Positions 1 through 6,792 are shown, numbered from the stretch's first letter. The stretch is 11,063 bases of DNA from Caulobacteraceae bacterium (GCA_947456005.1 CANGRP010000058.1:1-11063), one strand, 5' to 3'. Numbers and translations are program-made. Notes: generated by a model not told the origin, from the letters alone.

Positions 1-1599
1 ATCCTGCAGGTCGTCAGAGGCGACCGGGACCATTTCGAGTTCCCGGATCGACCCAGGCGGCCCCAGGTCCGGACCGCACTTCTGATGCCCCTTTACAACG
101 AGGACGCTGGGGCCGCCTTCGCCCGCCTTGCGCGCATCGACCAGGGCCTCAGAGACCTCGACGCCGCCGGCGCCTTCGACCTCTTCGTCCTGTCCGACTC
201 CACCTGCCCAGAGGCCGCAGAGGCCGAGTGGGCCGCCTTCCAGGGCTTCCGCCTCAGCGCCGCCTGCCGGACCTACTACCGGCGCCGCGAAACCAATACC
301 GAGCGCAAGGCGGGCAATGTCGCCGACTGGGTCCGCAGGTTCGGCGGCGCCTATCCGCACATGGTGATCCTGGACGCCGACAGCCTGATGTCGGGCGAGA
401 CCCTGCTGCACCTGGTCGACGCCATGGAGCGCCACCCCAGGGCGGGCCTGATCCAGACCGCGCCCTCCATCATCAACGCCGAGACCCTCTACCAGCGCGT
501 CCAGCAGTTCGGCGTGCGCCTTTATGGCCGCGTCGCCGCCACGGGCCTGGCCTGGTGGACCGGTCCGGAGTCGGCCTACTTCGGCCACAACGCGATTGTC
601 CGCGTCCGGGCCTTCGCGGAATCCTGCGGCCTGCCGGTCCTGCCCGGCCGCAAGCCCCTGGGCGGCCACGTCATGAGCCACGACTCCGTCGAGGCCGCCT
701 ATCTGCGCCGCCAGGGGTGGTCTGTGCACATGACCGGCGCCCTGCCCGGCAGCTACGAAGAGGCGCCCCCCGGCCTCCAGGCCTTCCTGGCCCGGGATCG
801 CCGCTGGTGCCAGGGCAACATGCAACACCTTCGCCTGCTGACGGCGGCGGGCCTCCACCCCATGAGCCGGCTCCAGATGCTGATCGGCGTCATGGCCTAC
901 CTGGCCTCGCCCCTCTGGTTCCTCGCCCTCCTGACCGGCCTGATCATCCAGTTCCAGACCGAGCCGCGGCTGCTCGAGATCTCCACCGTGCACGGTTGGC
1001 GCACCATCGTGGAGCCCCGGCAGGACGGCCTTGTCGTGATCTGGATGGCCGCCCTGTCCTGGTTCCTTCTGTTCGGGCCCAAGCTCTTCGGCAGCCTCCT
1101 CGCCCTGTGTCGCCGTCGCGACCGGGAGGCTTTTGGCGGCGTCGGCTTTATCCTGCCCGGCGTGGCCCTCGAAGTGGTCATGTCCGTGGTCATGGCGCCC
1201 ATCATGATGGTCAGCCACACCCGGATGCTGATCGAGATCTTCTCGGGACGGGACTCCGGCTGGCGCCCGCAGCAACGCGAGGCTGGGCGGATGCGGTGGT
1301 CCGAGGCCTTCGCCGCCCACGCCTGGGAGGTGCGCGCCGGTGTGGTCTTCGCCGCCGCCCTCCTGGCGCGCCCGGACCTGACCCTGGTCTTCCTGCCGAT
1401 CGTCCTGCCCCTGCTGGCCGCGCCGGCCATCTCGATCCTCGGCTCGAGGGTCGAGGTGGGCGCCGCCGCCCGCCGCTTCGGCTTCCTTCTGACCCCCGAA
1501 GAGCTGGAGCTGGCGCCGCGCAGCGCGCGGGAGCGCCGGCCGTCTCCGGCCGCCCCGGCCCCCGCGAACCTCGCCGGCGCCCTGCCCGAAGCGGCCTGA
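1..1599 (+). CDS. opgH: Glucan glucosyltransferase OpgH/MdoH, 3' part (5' end outside window)
   Basis: Inner-membrane GT2 family enzyme that uses UDP-glucose to build the backbone of osmoregulated periplasmic glucans. The frame is open from base 1, so the gene continues to the left; the first ATG (base 85) lies inside the conserved ALLMPLYNED block and is not the start. Numbering visible codons from base 1: the GT2 fold begins with MPLYNED at 29-35, the metal and nucleotide-sugar motif DAD is at 125-127, a later catalytic-type aspartate sits in SHDSVEAA at 226-233, and the processive signature DRRWCQGN is at 266-273. Hydrophobic segments follow at about 292-318, 344-369, 381-405, 443-456 and 460-481, as in the C-terminal membrane part of OpgH. 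532 codons are visible; the missing part should hold the N-terminal membrane segments. An opgG partner, if present, would lie to the left. The family call is firm from motif order; the glucan structure cannot be read. Confidence 0.9.
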   Translation: MLQVVRGDRDHFEFPDRPRRPQVRTALLMPLYNEDAGAAFARLARIDQGLRDLDAAGAFDLFVLSDSTCPEAAEAEWAAFQGFRLSAACRTYYRRRETNTERKAGNVADWVRRFGGAYPHMVILDADSLMSGETLLHLVDAMERHPRAGLIQTAPSIINAETLYQRVQQFGVRLYGRVAATGLAWWTGPESAYFGHNAIVRVRAFAESCGLPVLPGRKPLGGHVMSHDSVEAAYLRRQGWSVHMTGALPGSYEEAPPGLQAFLARDRRWCQGNMQHLRLLTAAGLHPMSRLQMLIGVMAYLASPLWFLALLTGLIIQFQTEPRLLEISTVHGWRTIVEPRQDGLVVIWMAALSWFLLFGPKLFGSLLALCRRRDREAFGGVGFILPGVALEVVMSVVMAPIMMVSHTRMLIEIFSGRDSGWRPQQREAGRMRWSEAFAAHAWEVRAGVVFAAALLARPDLTLVFLPIVLPLLAAPAISILGSRVEVGAAARRFGFLLTPEELELAPRSARERRPSPAAPAPANLAGALPEAA

Positions 1600-1612
1600 A
1601 CCGGCCTCAGGC
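1594..1612. terminator. Inverted repeat across two convergent stop codons
   Basis: GCCTGA (1594-1599) and TCAGGC (1607-1612) form a perfect 6-base stem around a 7-base loop (ACCGGCC). The left arm ends with the TGA stop of opgH and the right arm begins with the TGA stop of the opposing gene read on the minus strand. It could act as a short bidirectional terminator. There is no T-run on either side, and three of the six pairs follow automatically from two facing TGA codons, so the call is weak. Confidence 0.3.
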
Positions 1613-2089
1613 TCCGGGATAGGTCTCCTCGACCAGGGCCAGGGGCTCGCCATCCGGCGTCTCAAGCATGGCCCGGCAATAGAGCGCCGACGGCCGGCCG
1701 TCCGTCTCGAGAAGCCGCGTCTCCAGCCGGATCCGGCGATAGTCCAGCGGACGCGCCACCACACCGAAGGGTTCGTCGGTCTCGTCGAGACGCCGGCGCA
1801 TGTCGGCGGTCAGGCGGGCCGGCCGGTACCAGTTGACGGCGCGGGACAGGAGGCGGTCACCCCACACGAGGTGCACGCGACGGCAGGCCAAGGCCTCCTC
1901 CCCGGTCGCCCTCAACCGGCGGCGCACCTCGGCGTCCGGCGTCAGGTCGGCGGCTTCGACCCGGGCCAGGACCCGAGGCCCGCCCGGCAGGCCGAGCGCC
2001 TCGCACCGGGCTTGCAGGACGGCGGTGGCGCTATCCGCAGCGTCAAGGTCCCGCCGGAGGGACTCCAGATCGTCGGTGAGGAGAAACAT
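1607..2089 (-). CDS. Chorismate lyase (UbiC)-like protein
   Basis: A 160-residue cytoplasmic protein whose second half resembles chorismate pyruvate-lyase, the enzyme that releases pyruvate from chorismate to give 4-hydroxybenzoate for ubiquinone. Compared by eye with E. coli UbiC, the order of blocks is kept: an arginine before a beta strand (R70/R71 in ACRRVHL, matching Arg76), a strand ending NWYRPARL at 86-93, a glycine turn EPFG at 106-109 (UbiC has TPLG), and a C-terminal glutamate (E154 in LVEETYPG, matching Glu155). The first 60 residues are not recognised. The start at 2089 was chosen because a promoter-like element ends 8 bases upstream of it; ATGs at 2107 and 2131 (minus strand) would lie inside or upstream of that element. 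It is divergent from thiE and not beside ubiA. Enzyme activity is inference; it may be a non-catalytic member of the fold or a related ligand-binding protein. Confidence 0.6.
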   Translation of the reverse strand: MFLLTDDLESLRRDLDAADSATAVLQARCEALGLPGGPRVLARVEAADLTPDAEVRRRLRATGEEALACRRVHLVWGDRLLSRAVNWYRPARLTADMRRRLDETDEPFGVVARPLDYRRIRLETRLLETDGRPSALYCRAMLETPDGEPLALVEETYPGA

Positions 2090-2097
2090 TGCGCGGG

Positions 2098-2126
2098 GCC
2101 TTAGCATTGCCGGCCGCCCGGCCCAA
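2098..2126 (-). promoter_or_regulatory. Promoter-like element for the chorismate-lyase-like gene
   Basis: Read on the minus strand: TTGGGCC (2126-2120), 14 bases, GCTAAGGC (2105-2098). This fits the Caulobacter housekeeping pattern TTGACGS, N10-14, GCTANAWC in layout and in most bases. The -10 part ends 8 bases before the ATG at 2089, so the transcript would start within about 3 bases of the start codon. No experimental support is visible. Confidence 0.5.
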
Positions 2127-2145
2127 CCCATTCCCGACAGGGGCC

Positions 2146-2174
2146 TTGGGCGTCCGGCGCCAGCGCGCTAAGAG
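2146..2174 (+). promoter_or_regulatory. Promoter-like element for thiE
   Basis: TTGGGCG (2146-2152), 14 bases, GCTAAGAG (2167-2174). The -35 part, the spacing and the GCTAAG core are the same as in the opposing promoter at 2098-2126. The predicted transcription start falls at or next to the thiE ATG at 2181, which suggests a leaderless or nearly leaderless mRNA. The only Shine-Dalgarno-like bases (AGAGGG, 2171-2176) overlap the -10 element itself. Confidence 0.5.
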
Positions 2175-2180
2175 GGACCC

Positions 2181-2846
2181 ATGTCAGCGCCCGCCTGCCG
2201 CCTCTATCTCATTACACCGCCTCGCCTCGACGATCCCGCCGGCTTCGCCCTCCGCCTGGAAGCGGCCCTTTCGGCAGGCGACGTCGCCGCCCTGCAGGTC
2301 AGGCTGAAGGGCGCTTCGGAAGCTGAGATCACCGAAGCGGTCCGGGTGCTGGGGCCTATCTCCCGGGCCCATGATGTCGCCCTGATCCTCAACGATGATC
2401 CCGCCCTGGCCGCCCAGCTGGACTGCGACGGCGTGCATGTCGGCCAGTCCGATGCGCCCTATGCCCAGGCCCGCCGCCTGATGGGCCGCGACCGGATCGT
2501 CGGGGTCACCTGCCATGACAGCCGGCACCTTGCCATGGAGGCGGCCGAGCAGGGGGCCGACTATGTCGCCTTCGGGGCCTTCTTCCCCACACCCACCAAG
2601 GAGGCCCCGACCCGGGCGGAGCCGGAGGTCCTGACCCTCTGGCAGGAGAGCATGGAGACCCCGTGTGTCGCCATCGGCGGGATCACGGCGGAGAACGCCC
2701 GGGGCCTTGCAGCCGCCGGCGCGGACTTCATCGCGGTGTCGGCCGGGGTCTGGAGCCACCCGGCCGGAGAGGCCGAGGCGGTGCGCGCCCTCAACGCCGC
2801 CATCGCACAGGGCCTTGCAGACCGACAGACGGCCCACGGAGTCTGA
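2181..2846 (+). CDS. thiE: Thiamine phosphate synthase ThiE
   Basis: Joins hydroxymethylpyrimidine diphosphate to the thiazole phosphate to give thiamine phosphate and pyrophosphate; cytoplasmic TIM barrel. 221 residues against about 211 in E. coli. Family blocks in order: QVRLK at 39-43 (pyrimidine and phosphate side), LILNDD at 68-73 followed by DGVHVGQSD at 83-91 (metal and pyrophosphate binding), GVTCH at 108-112, GADYVAFGAFFPTPTK at 125-140 (the family's F-x-T-x-TK loop), AIGGI at 164-168 and GADFIAVSAG at 180-189 (phosphate cradle). GVTCH and VAFGAF replace the more usual GxS and GPIF wording, a variant I associate with alphaproteobacteria. No other thi gene is in the window. It heads a co-directional row with the IMPase and GDPD genes, but each of those has its own promoter-like sequence. 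Confidence 0.9.
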   Translation: MSAPACRLYLITPPRLDDPAGFALRLEAALSAGDVAALQVRLKGASEAEITEAVRVLGPISRAHDVALILNDDPALAAQLDCDGVHVGQSDAPYAQARRLMGRDRIVGVTCHDSRHLAMEAAEQGADYVAFGAFFPTPTKEAPTRAEPEVLTLWQESMETPCVAIGGITAENARGLAAAGADFIAVSAGVWSHPAGEAEAVRALNAAIAQGLADRQTAHGV

Positions 2847-2865
2847 GGCCTGGCCGCCCGGCGCC

Positions 2866-2894
2866 TTGCCTTGCGACGGCCTGACCACTAGGGT
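2866..2894 (+). promoter_or_regulatory. Possible promoter for the IMPase-family gene
   Basis: TTGCCTT (2866-2872), 14 bases, ACTAGGGT (2887-2894), the same spacing as the two thiE-region promoters but a poorer match. The -10 part ends 9 bases before the ATG at 2904, so any transcript would have a leader of only a few bases. No good Shine-Dalgarno sequence precedes that ATG. It lies in the 57-base gap after thiE. Confidence 0.3.
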
Positions 2895-2903
2895 CCGCGC
2901 CCC

Positions 2904-3698
2904 ATGTCGACCCCCTCCGCCCTCCTCAAGGTCATGTCCGACGCCGCCCGTAAGGCGGCCCGCGGCCTCAACCGCGACTTCGGCGAACTGGCCGAACTGC
3001 AGGTCTCCCGCAAGGGCGCTGCGGACTTCGTCTCCGCCGCCGACATCAAGGCCGAGCAGTCGCTCTTCGAGAGCCTGTCCAAGGCCCGGCCCGGCTACAG
3101 CTTTCTGGGTGAGGAGCGGGGCCTGATCGAGGGCACGGACAAGACCCACACCTGGATCGTCGACCCCCTGGACGGCACCACCAACTTCCTGCACGCCATC
3201 CCGCACTTCGCCATCAACATCGCCCTTCAGCGCGAGGGCGTCGTGGTGGCGGCGGTCACCTACAATCCCGTCGCCAACGAACTCTTCTGGGCCGAGAAGG
3301 GCAAGGGCGCCTTCGTCAACGATCGCCGCCTGAGGGTCGCCGCCCGACAGCGCCTCGACGAGTCGGTGCTCGCCACCGGCATTCCCTTCCTGGGCCACGG
3401 CCAGCACGCCCGGTTCCTCAAGGAGCTGCACCAGATCAGCCAGCGTGTCGCCGGGGTCCGGCGGTTCGGGGCCGCGGCCCTGGACCTCGCCTGGGTCGCG
3501 GCCGGCCGGATGGACGGCTTCTGGGAGCGTGACCTCAGCGCCTGGGACCTGGCGGCGGGCCTGCTGCTGGTCACCGAGGCGGGCGGCAAGGTGACCACCG
3601 CCGAGGGCGGCGAGGATGTCCTGGCCACCGGCAGCGTCTGCGCCGCCAACCTGGACCTGCACCCCCTGATCCTGGAGCGCCTGCGCGCCGCCGCCTGA
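2904..3698 (+). CDS. suhB: Inositol monophosphatase family protein (SuhB-like)
   Basis: Mg-dependent phosphatase of the IMPase/FBPase superfamily, 264 residues, close to the usual 260-270. Metal-binding residues are all in place: GEERG at 69-73 (E70 by analogy with Glu70 of the human enzyme), DPLDGTTNF at 87-95 (D87 and D90 coordinate metals) and WDLAAG at 214-219 (D215). Other family blocks are YNPVANELF at 120-128, GKGAFVND at 133-140 and RRFGAAALDLAWVAAGRMDGFWE at 186-208. The ATG at 2904 gives an N-terminus (MSTPSALLKVMSDAARKA) typical of alphaproteobacterial members; an internal ATG at 2934 has AAGG before it but would remove the first helix. Substrate is uncertain: myo-inositol-1-phosphate is usual, but family members also take other sugar or nucleotide phosphates, and E. 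coli SuhB also works in rRNA transcription complexes. Confidence 0.9.
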   Translation: MSTPSALLKVMSDAARKAARGLNRDFGELAELQVSRKGAADFVSAADIKAEQSLFESLSKARPGYSFLGEERGLIEGTDKTHTWIVDPLDGTTNFLHAIPHFAINIALQREGVVVAAVTYNPVANELFWAEKGKGAFVNDRRLRVAARQRLDESVLATGIPFLGHGQHARFLKELHQISQRVAGVRRFGAAALDLAWVAAGRMDGFWERDLSAWDLAAGLLLVTEAGGKVTTAEGGEDVLATGSVCAANLDLHPLILERLRAAA

Positions 3699-3715
3699 GG
3701 CGCGCCGCCGCCAGC

Positions 3716-3745
3716 TTGACGAAACCGTCACGCGCCTGCGTTAGT
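3716..3745 (+). promoter_or_regulatory. Possible promoter for the GlpQ-type gene
   Basis: TTGACG (3716-3721) is an excellent -35 box. The best -10 candidates, CGTTAG (3739-3744, spacer 17) or GTTAGT (3740-3745, spacer 18), are weak. Transcription would begin at about 3751-3753, again almost at the start codon (3754). The gap between the IMPase and GDPD genes is 55 bases. Confidence 0.35.
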
Positions 3746-3753
3746 CGCAGGCC

Positions 3754-4827
3754 ATGGCCTTCTCCATCCCCTCGCGCCGCGCCTTCGGGGCCGGCCTCGC
3801 CGCCGCAGGAGCCCTGATGGCCTCCGCCCGCACCGCCGCCGCCACGCCGCGACCCCAGGTGGTCGCCCACCGGGGCGCCAGCGGCTATCGCCCCGAGCAC
3901 ACCGCCTCGGCCTATCTCCTGGCCATAGCCCAGGGCGCCGACGTCATCGAGCCGGACCTGGTCCTGACGAAGGACGGGGCCCTTGTGGCGCGCCATGAGA
4001 ATGAGATCGGCGGCACCACCGACGTGGCCGCCCGGCCCGAGTTCGCCGCCCGCAGGACGGTCCGGGACATCGACGGCGAACAGGTCGAGGGCTGGTTCAC
4101 CGAGGATTTCACCCTGGCAGAGCTGAAGAGCCTTCGCGCCCGGGAGCGCCTGCCCCAGCTGCGCCCCGCCAGCGCCCGGCACGACGGCGAGGAGGGAATC
4201 CTGACCTTCGCCGAGGTGGCGGCCCTCGCCCGGCGGGAATCGGCGCGGACCGGGCGCACCATCGGCCTCTGCCCGGAGATGAAGCATCCGGCTCACTTCC
4301 GCAGGCTTGGCCTTGCGTTCGAACCCATCATGGCCGCCGCCCTGAAGACCGAGGGCCTGGACGCCCCGACGGCGCCAGTGCTGGTCCAGTGCTTCGAGGT
4401 CGGGCCGCTGAAGACCCTGGCGGGGCTTTCCAAGGCGCCGCGCGTTCAGCTGGTCTCGGCCGAAGGCGGCCCGGCCGACCTTCCCGGCGCGCGCTACACC
4501 GACATGGTCTCGCCGGAAGGGCTGAAGGCCATCGCCGGCTATGCCCAGGCGGTGGGTCCGGAATGGCGCCTGGTCCTGAAGGTGGACGGCGCAGGCGCCC
4601 TGGCCGGCGCCACGCCCCTCGTCGCCGACGCCCACGCGGCGGACCTGAAGGTCTATCCCTGGACGGTGCGGGCCGAGAACGCCTTCCTCCCCCTCGCCCT
4701 GCAGCGAGGCGCGGCCCCTTCCGACCCCGGCGACGCCGCAAGCCTGCTGAAGGCCCTCTACGCCGCCGGCGTCGATGGGGTGTTCTGCGACTTCCCGGAC
4801 CTTGCGGTTGCGGCGCGGGGCGGCTGA
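3754..4827 (+). CDS. glpQ: Glycerophosphodiester phosphodiesterase, GlpQ type, exported
   Basis: Hydrolyses glycerophosphodiesters (deacylated phospholipids) to glycerol 3-phosphate and an alcohol, probably in the periplasm. 357 residues, against 358 in E. coli GlpQ. The N-terminus has a twin-arginine-like motif SRRAF (7-11), then an Ala/Gly-rich stretch to about 30 and a likely cleavage site near ARTAAA-TP; this suggests Tat rather than Sec export. The catalytic block AHRGASGYRPEHT (38-50) has the two histidines and arginine of the family in the GlpQ wording. EPDLVLTKDG (66-75) gives metal ligands E66 and D68, RHE (80-82) gives H81, and PEMKHP (174-179) is the E-x-K motif. The C-terminal barrel strand reads DGVFCDFPD (341-349). 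No strong ribosome site precedes the ATG. No glycerophosphodiester transporter lies beside it, so it could serve phospholipid turnover or phosphate scavenging. Confidence 0.88.
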   Translation: MAFSIPSRRAFGAGLAAAGALMASARTAAATPRPQVVAHRGASGYRPEHTASAYLLAIAQGADVIEPDLVLTKDGALVARHENEIGGTTDVAARPEFAARRTVRDIDGEQVEGWFTEDFTLAELKSLRARERLPQLRPASARHDGEEGILTFAEVAALARRESARTGRTIGLCPEMKHPAHFRRLGLAFEPIMAAALKTEGLDAPTAPVLVQCFEVGPLKTLAGLSKAPRVQLVSAEGGPADLPGARYTDMVSPEGLKAIAGYAQAVGPEWRLVLKVDGAGALAGATPLVADAHAADLKVYPWTVRAENAFLPLALQRGAAPSDPGDAASLLKALYAAGVDGVFCDFPDLAVAARGG

Positions 4828-4836
4828 GGCTCAGTC
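4822..4836. terminator. Small inverted repeat at the GDPD/ABC convergent junction
   Basis: GGCTGA (4822-4827) and TCAGTC (4831-4836) can pair, with one G-T wobble, around a 3-base loop. The arms contain the stop codons of the two convergent genes, which are only 3 bases apart. No T-run follows on either strand. It is either a minimal bidirectional terminator or a by-product of two facing TGA codons. Confidence 0.2.
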
Positions 4837-6672
4837 CCGGCCCTCAGTGAACTGAAGGGCGGCCAGGCGGGCGTAGAGCCCTCCCCGGGCGATCAGCTCG
4901 GCGTGGGAGCCGGTCTCCACCACGCGCCCCCCGTCCATCACCACGATGCGGTCAGCCTTCAGCACTGTGGCCAGCCGGTGGGCGATGACCAGGGTGGTCC
5001 GGCCCCGCATGGCCTCGTCCAGGGCTTCCTGGACCAGCTTCTCGTTCTCGGCGTCCAGGGCGCTGGTCGCCTCATCCAGCAGCAGGATGGGCGCCTGGCG
5101 CACCAGGGCCCGGGCGATGGCCAGGCGCTGCCTCTGGCCGCCGGAGAGGCCCTTCGCGCGCTCCCCCAGGGGCGTCTCGAACCCTTCCGGAAGCCCTGCA
5201 ATGAAGGCTTCGGCCTGGGCCGCCCGGGCGGCCGCCCGGACATCATCCGTACCGGCGCCCTCACGGCCGAAGGCGATATTGTCGGCGGCGGAGCCGGAGA
5301 AGAGCGGGCTGTCCTGGGCCACCAGGGCGGCCTGGGCGCGGATATCGCGGGGATCGGCCTGGCGCAGGTCCACGCCATCGATCCGGACGACGCCCGAGAT
5401 CGGATCGTAGAACCTCAGGAGCAGGCGGAAGACGGTGCTCTTGCCCGCTCCGGAGGGGCCGACCAGGGCGACGCGCTCGCCCGGGGCCACCGTCAGGGTG
5501 AACCCGTCCAGGGCTGGGGTCGCCTCGCGGCCGGGATAGGCGAAGACCACCTCCTCGAAGCGCACCTCGCCGCGCCCGGCCAGGGCCTGCGGCGCCGCGG
5601 GCCGCGCGATCCCGGGGCGGGCGGAGAGCAATTCGGCGATGCGCTCCATGGCGCCGGCGGCCTTCTGGACGTCGCCCCACATCTCTCCCAGGGCTCCGAC
5701 GGCGCTGGCGGCGAAGACGGACAGGAAGGCGAACTGGAAGAGGGCGCCCCAGGTGAGTTCACCCCTCTGGCCTGCGTGGACGCCCAGCCAGAAGACGGCC
5801 ACCACGCCGCCGAAGACCAGGACGATGGCTGCGGCGGTCATCACCGCCCGGGCGGCCATGCGCCTCAGGGAGGTGCGGAACGAGCGCTCCACGGCTGCGC
5901 CGAACCTCTGTGTGGCGGCGCCTTCGCGACCGAAGGCCTGGACGGTCTCGAGGGCGTCGAGGGTCTCGCCGGCGTGACCGACGGCCCGGGCGAACTCGTC
6001 CTGGGTGGCGGTGGTCAGGTTGCGCAGGGGCCGGGCGAAGAGAAAGAGGGGCACCACGACCACTGGAATGATGAGCAGGACCAGCAGGGTCAGCTTGGGG
6101 CTGACCAGCAGCATGAGGATCAGGGCGCCGATCAGGATCAGGGTGTTCCGGAGGAAGATCGAGGCCGACGTCGCCAGCAGGTTCTCGATGATCTGGATGT
6201 CGGTGGTCAGGCGCGACAGCACCTCGCCGGTGCGGGTGGCGATGAAGAAGGCCGGGTCCAGGGTCAGGATGTGGCCGTAGACCGACTTTCGCAGGTCGGC
6301 GACGATCCGCTCGCCCAGCCTTGTCACCCAGTAGTAGCGCAGGGCCGTGAAGAGGCCGAGAGCGACCGCGACGGCGCCCAGCAGCCAGAACCAGGGATCG
6401 ACCGAGGCCCCGCTCCTGTCGGAGGTCAGGTGCTCGACCAGCAGGCGCACGGCGCCGCTCATCCCCAGGGTCGCGGCCGATGTGGCCACCATCAGCAGGC
6501 AGGCGATAAAGGTCTCGGCCCGGTGGGCCCTCAGGATCGGCCAGAGGGTGGACAGGGCCTTGAGGTTCCGCGTCGAGTCCCGACGCTCAGCGGCGGCCTC
6601 CATCTCCTGGGCGAGGGCGCCGCCCGCGCTGGGGCGACCCTCGACCGCTGTTTGGACCGAACTCTCAGACAT
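4831..6672 (-). CDS. MsbA-related ABC exporter, fused permease and ATPase
   Basis: Half-transporter of the ABCB type, 613 residues, expected to work as a homodimer in the inner membrane and to export lipids or other hydrophobic compounds. A hydrophilic N-terminal extension of about 45 residues comes first, then the membrane domain: hydrophobic stretches near 53-80, 93-115, 170-190, 194-214, 276-300 and 308-326. The ATPase domain has an A-loop tyrosine (Y379), Walker A GPSGAGKST (405-413), Q-loop Q453, signature LSGGQ (509-513), Walker B ILLLDE (529-534) with catalytic E534, and H-loop H565. All sites are intact. The ATG at 6672 (minus strand) has AAGGG 10 bases upstream; a GTG at 6681 is too close to it. 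It diverges from rpmE. The substrate cannot be read; lipid A export by MsbA itself is less likely because the family contains many relatives. Confidence 0.92.
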   Translation of the reverse strand: MSESSVQTAVEGRPSAGGALAQEMEAAAERRDSTRNLKALSTLWPILRAHRAETFIACLLMVATSAATLGMSGAVRLLVEHLTSDRSGASVDPWFWLLGAVAVALGLFTALRYYWVTRLGERIVADLRKSVYGHILTLDPAFFIATRTGEVLSRLTTDIQIIENLLATSASIFLRNTLILIGALILMLLVSPKLTLLVLLIIPVVVVPLFLFARPLRNLTTATQDEFARAVGHAGETLDALETVQAFGREGAATQRFGAAVERSFRTSLRRMAARAVMTAAAIVLVFGGVVAVFWLGVHAGQRGELTWGALFQFAFLSVFAASAVGALGEMWGDVQKAAGAMERIAELLSARPGIARPAAPQALAGRGEVRFEEVVFAYPGREATPALDGFTLTVAPGERVALVGPSGAGKSTVFRLLLRFYDPISGVVRIDGVDLRQADPRDIRAQAALVAQDSPLFSGSAADNIAFGREGAGTDDVRAAARAAQAEAFIAGLPEGFETPLGERAKGLSGGQRQRLAIARALVRQAPILLLDEATSALDAENEKLVQEALDEAMRGRTTLVIAHRLATVLKADRIVVMDGGRVVETGSHAELIARGGLYARLAALQFTEGRD

Positions 6673-6685
6673 CAGGACCACGCCC

Positions 6686-6713
6686 TTGCTCTACCGACGC
6701 CCTTTGCTGTAGA
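6686..6713 (+). promoter_or_regulatory. Promoter-like element for rpmE
   Basis: TTGCTCT (6686-6692), 13 bases, GCTGTAGA (6706-6713) fits the Caulobacter housekeeping layout TTGACGS, N10-14, GCTANAWC. It would start transcription near 6720 and give rpmE a leader of about 72 bases, much longer than those predicted for thiE and its neighbours. It lies just upstream of the divergent ABC gene's start. Confidence 0.4.
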
Positions 6714-6721
6714 AGGCGCGC

Positions 6722-6753
6722 TTTCCGCCCCCCGGCAGGCCAGAGGGCGGAGG
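6722..6753 (+). promoter_or_regulatory. Hairpin in the rpmE leader covering a Shine-Dalgarno-like sequence
   Basis: TCCGCCC (6724-6730) pairs perfectly with GGGCGGA (6745-6751) around a 14-base loop; two U-G pairs (6723/6752 and 6722/6753) can extend it. The right arm holds GGCGGAGG, the best Shine-Dalgarno-like stretch before rpmE, which abuts an in-frame ATG at 6754. L31 genes in other bacteria are known to carry autoregulatory leaders, so this could be a control element. That role is inference. Confidence 0.4.
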
Positions 6754-6792
6754 ATGCAAACTGGCCGTTCCTTTACGTCGGATGACCCCGAA

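Noticed and set aside
85..1599. ATG at base 85 as the start of the glucosyltransferase
   Set aside because: The frame is open back to base 1 with family-like residues before it, and this Met sits inside the first conserved GT2 strand. The gene is truncated by the window.
228..1622. A 464-codon plus-strand open frame overlapping opgH
   Set aside because: Pro/Arg/Gly-rich shadow; the OpgH frame has all GT2 motifs and membrane segments.
2184..3731. A 515-codon minus-strand open frame opposite thiE and the IMPase gene
   Set aside because: Low-complexity Gly/Ala/Asp-rich translation without domains; both genes on the other strand have intact motifs.
3571..4635. A 354-codon minus-strand open frame opposite the GlpQ-type gene
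   Set aside because: Gly/Ala/Arg-rich with no domain; the GlpQ frame matches its family over its full length.
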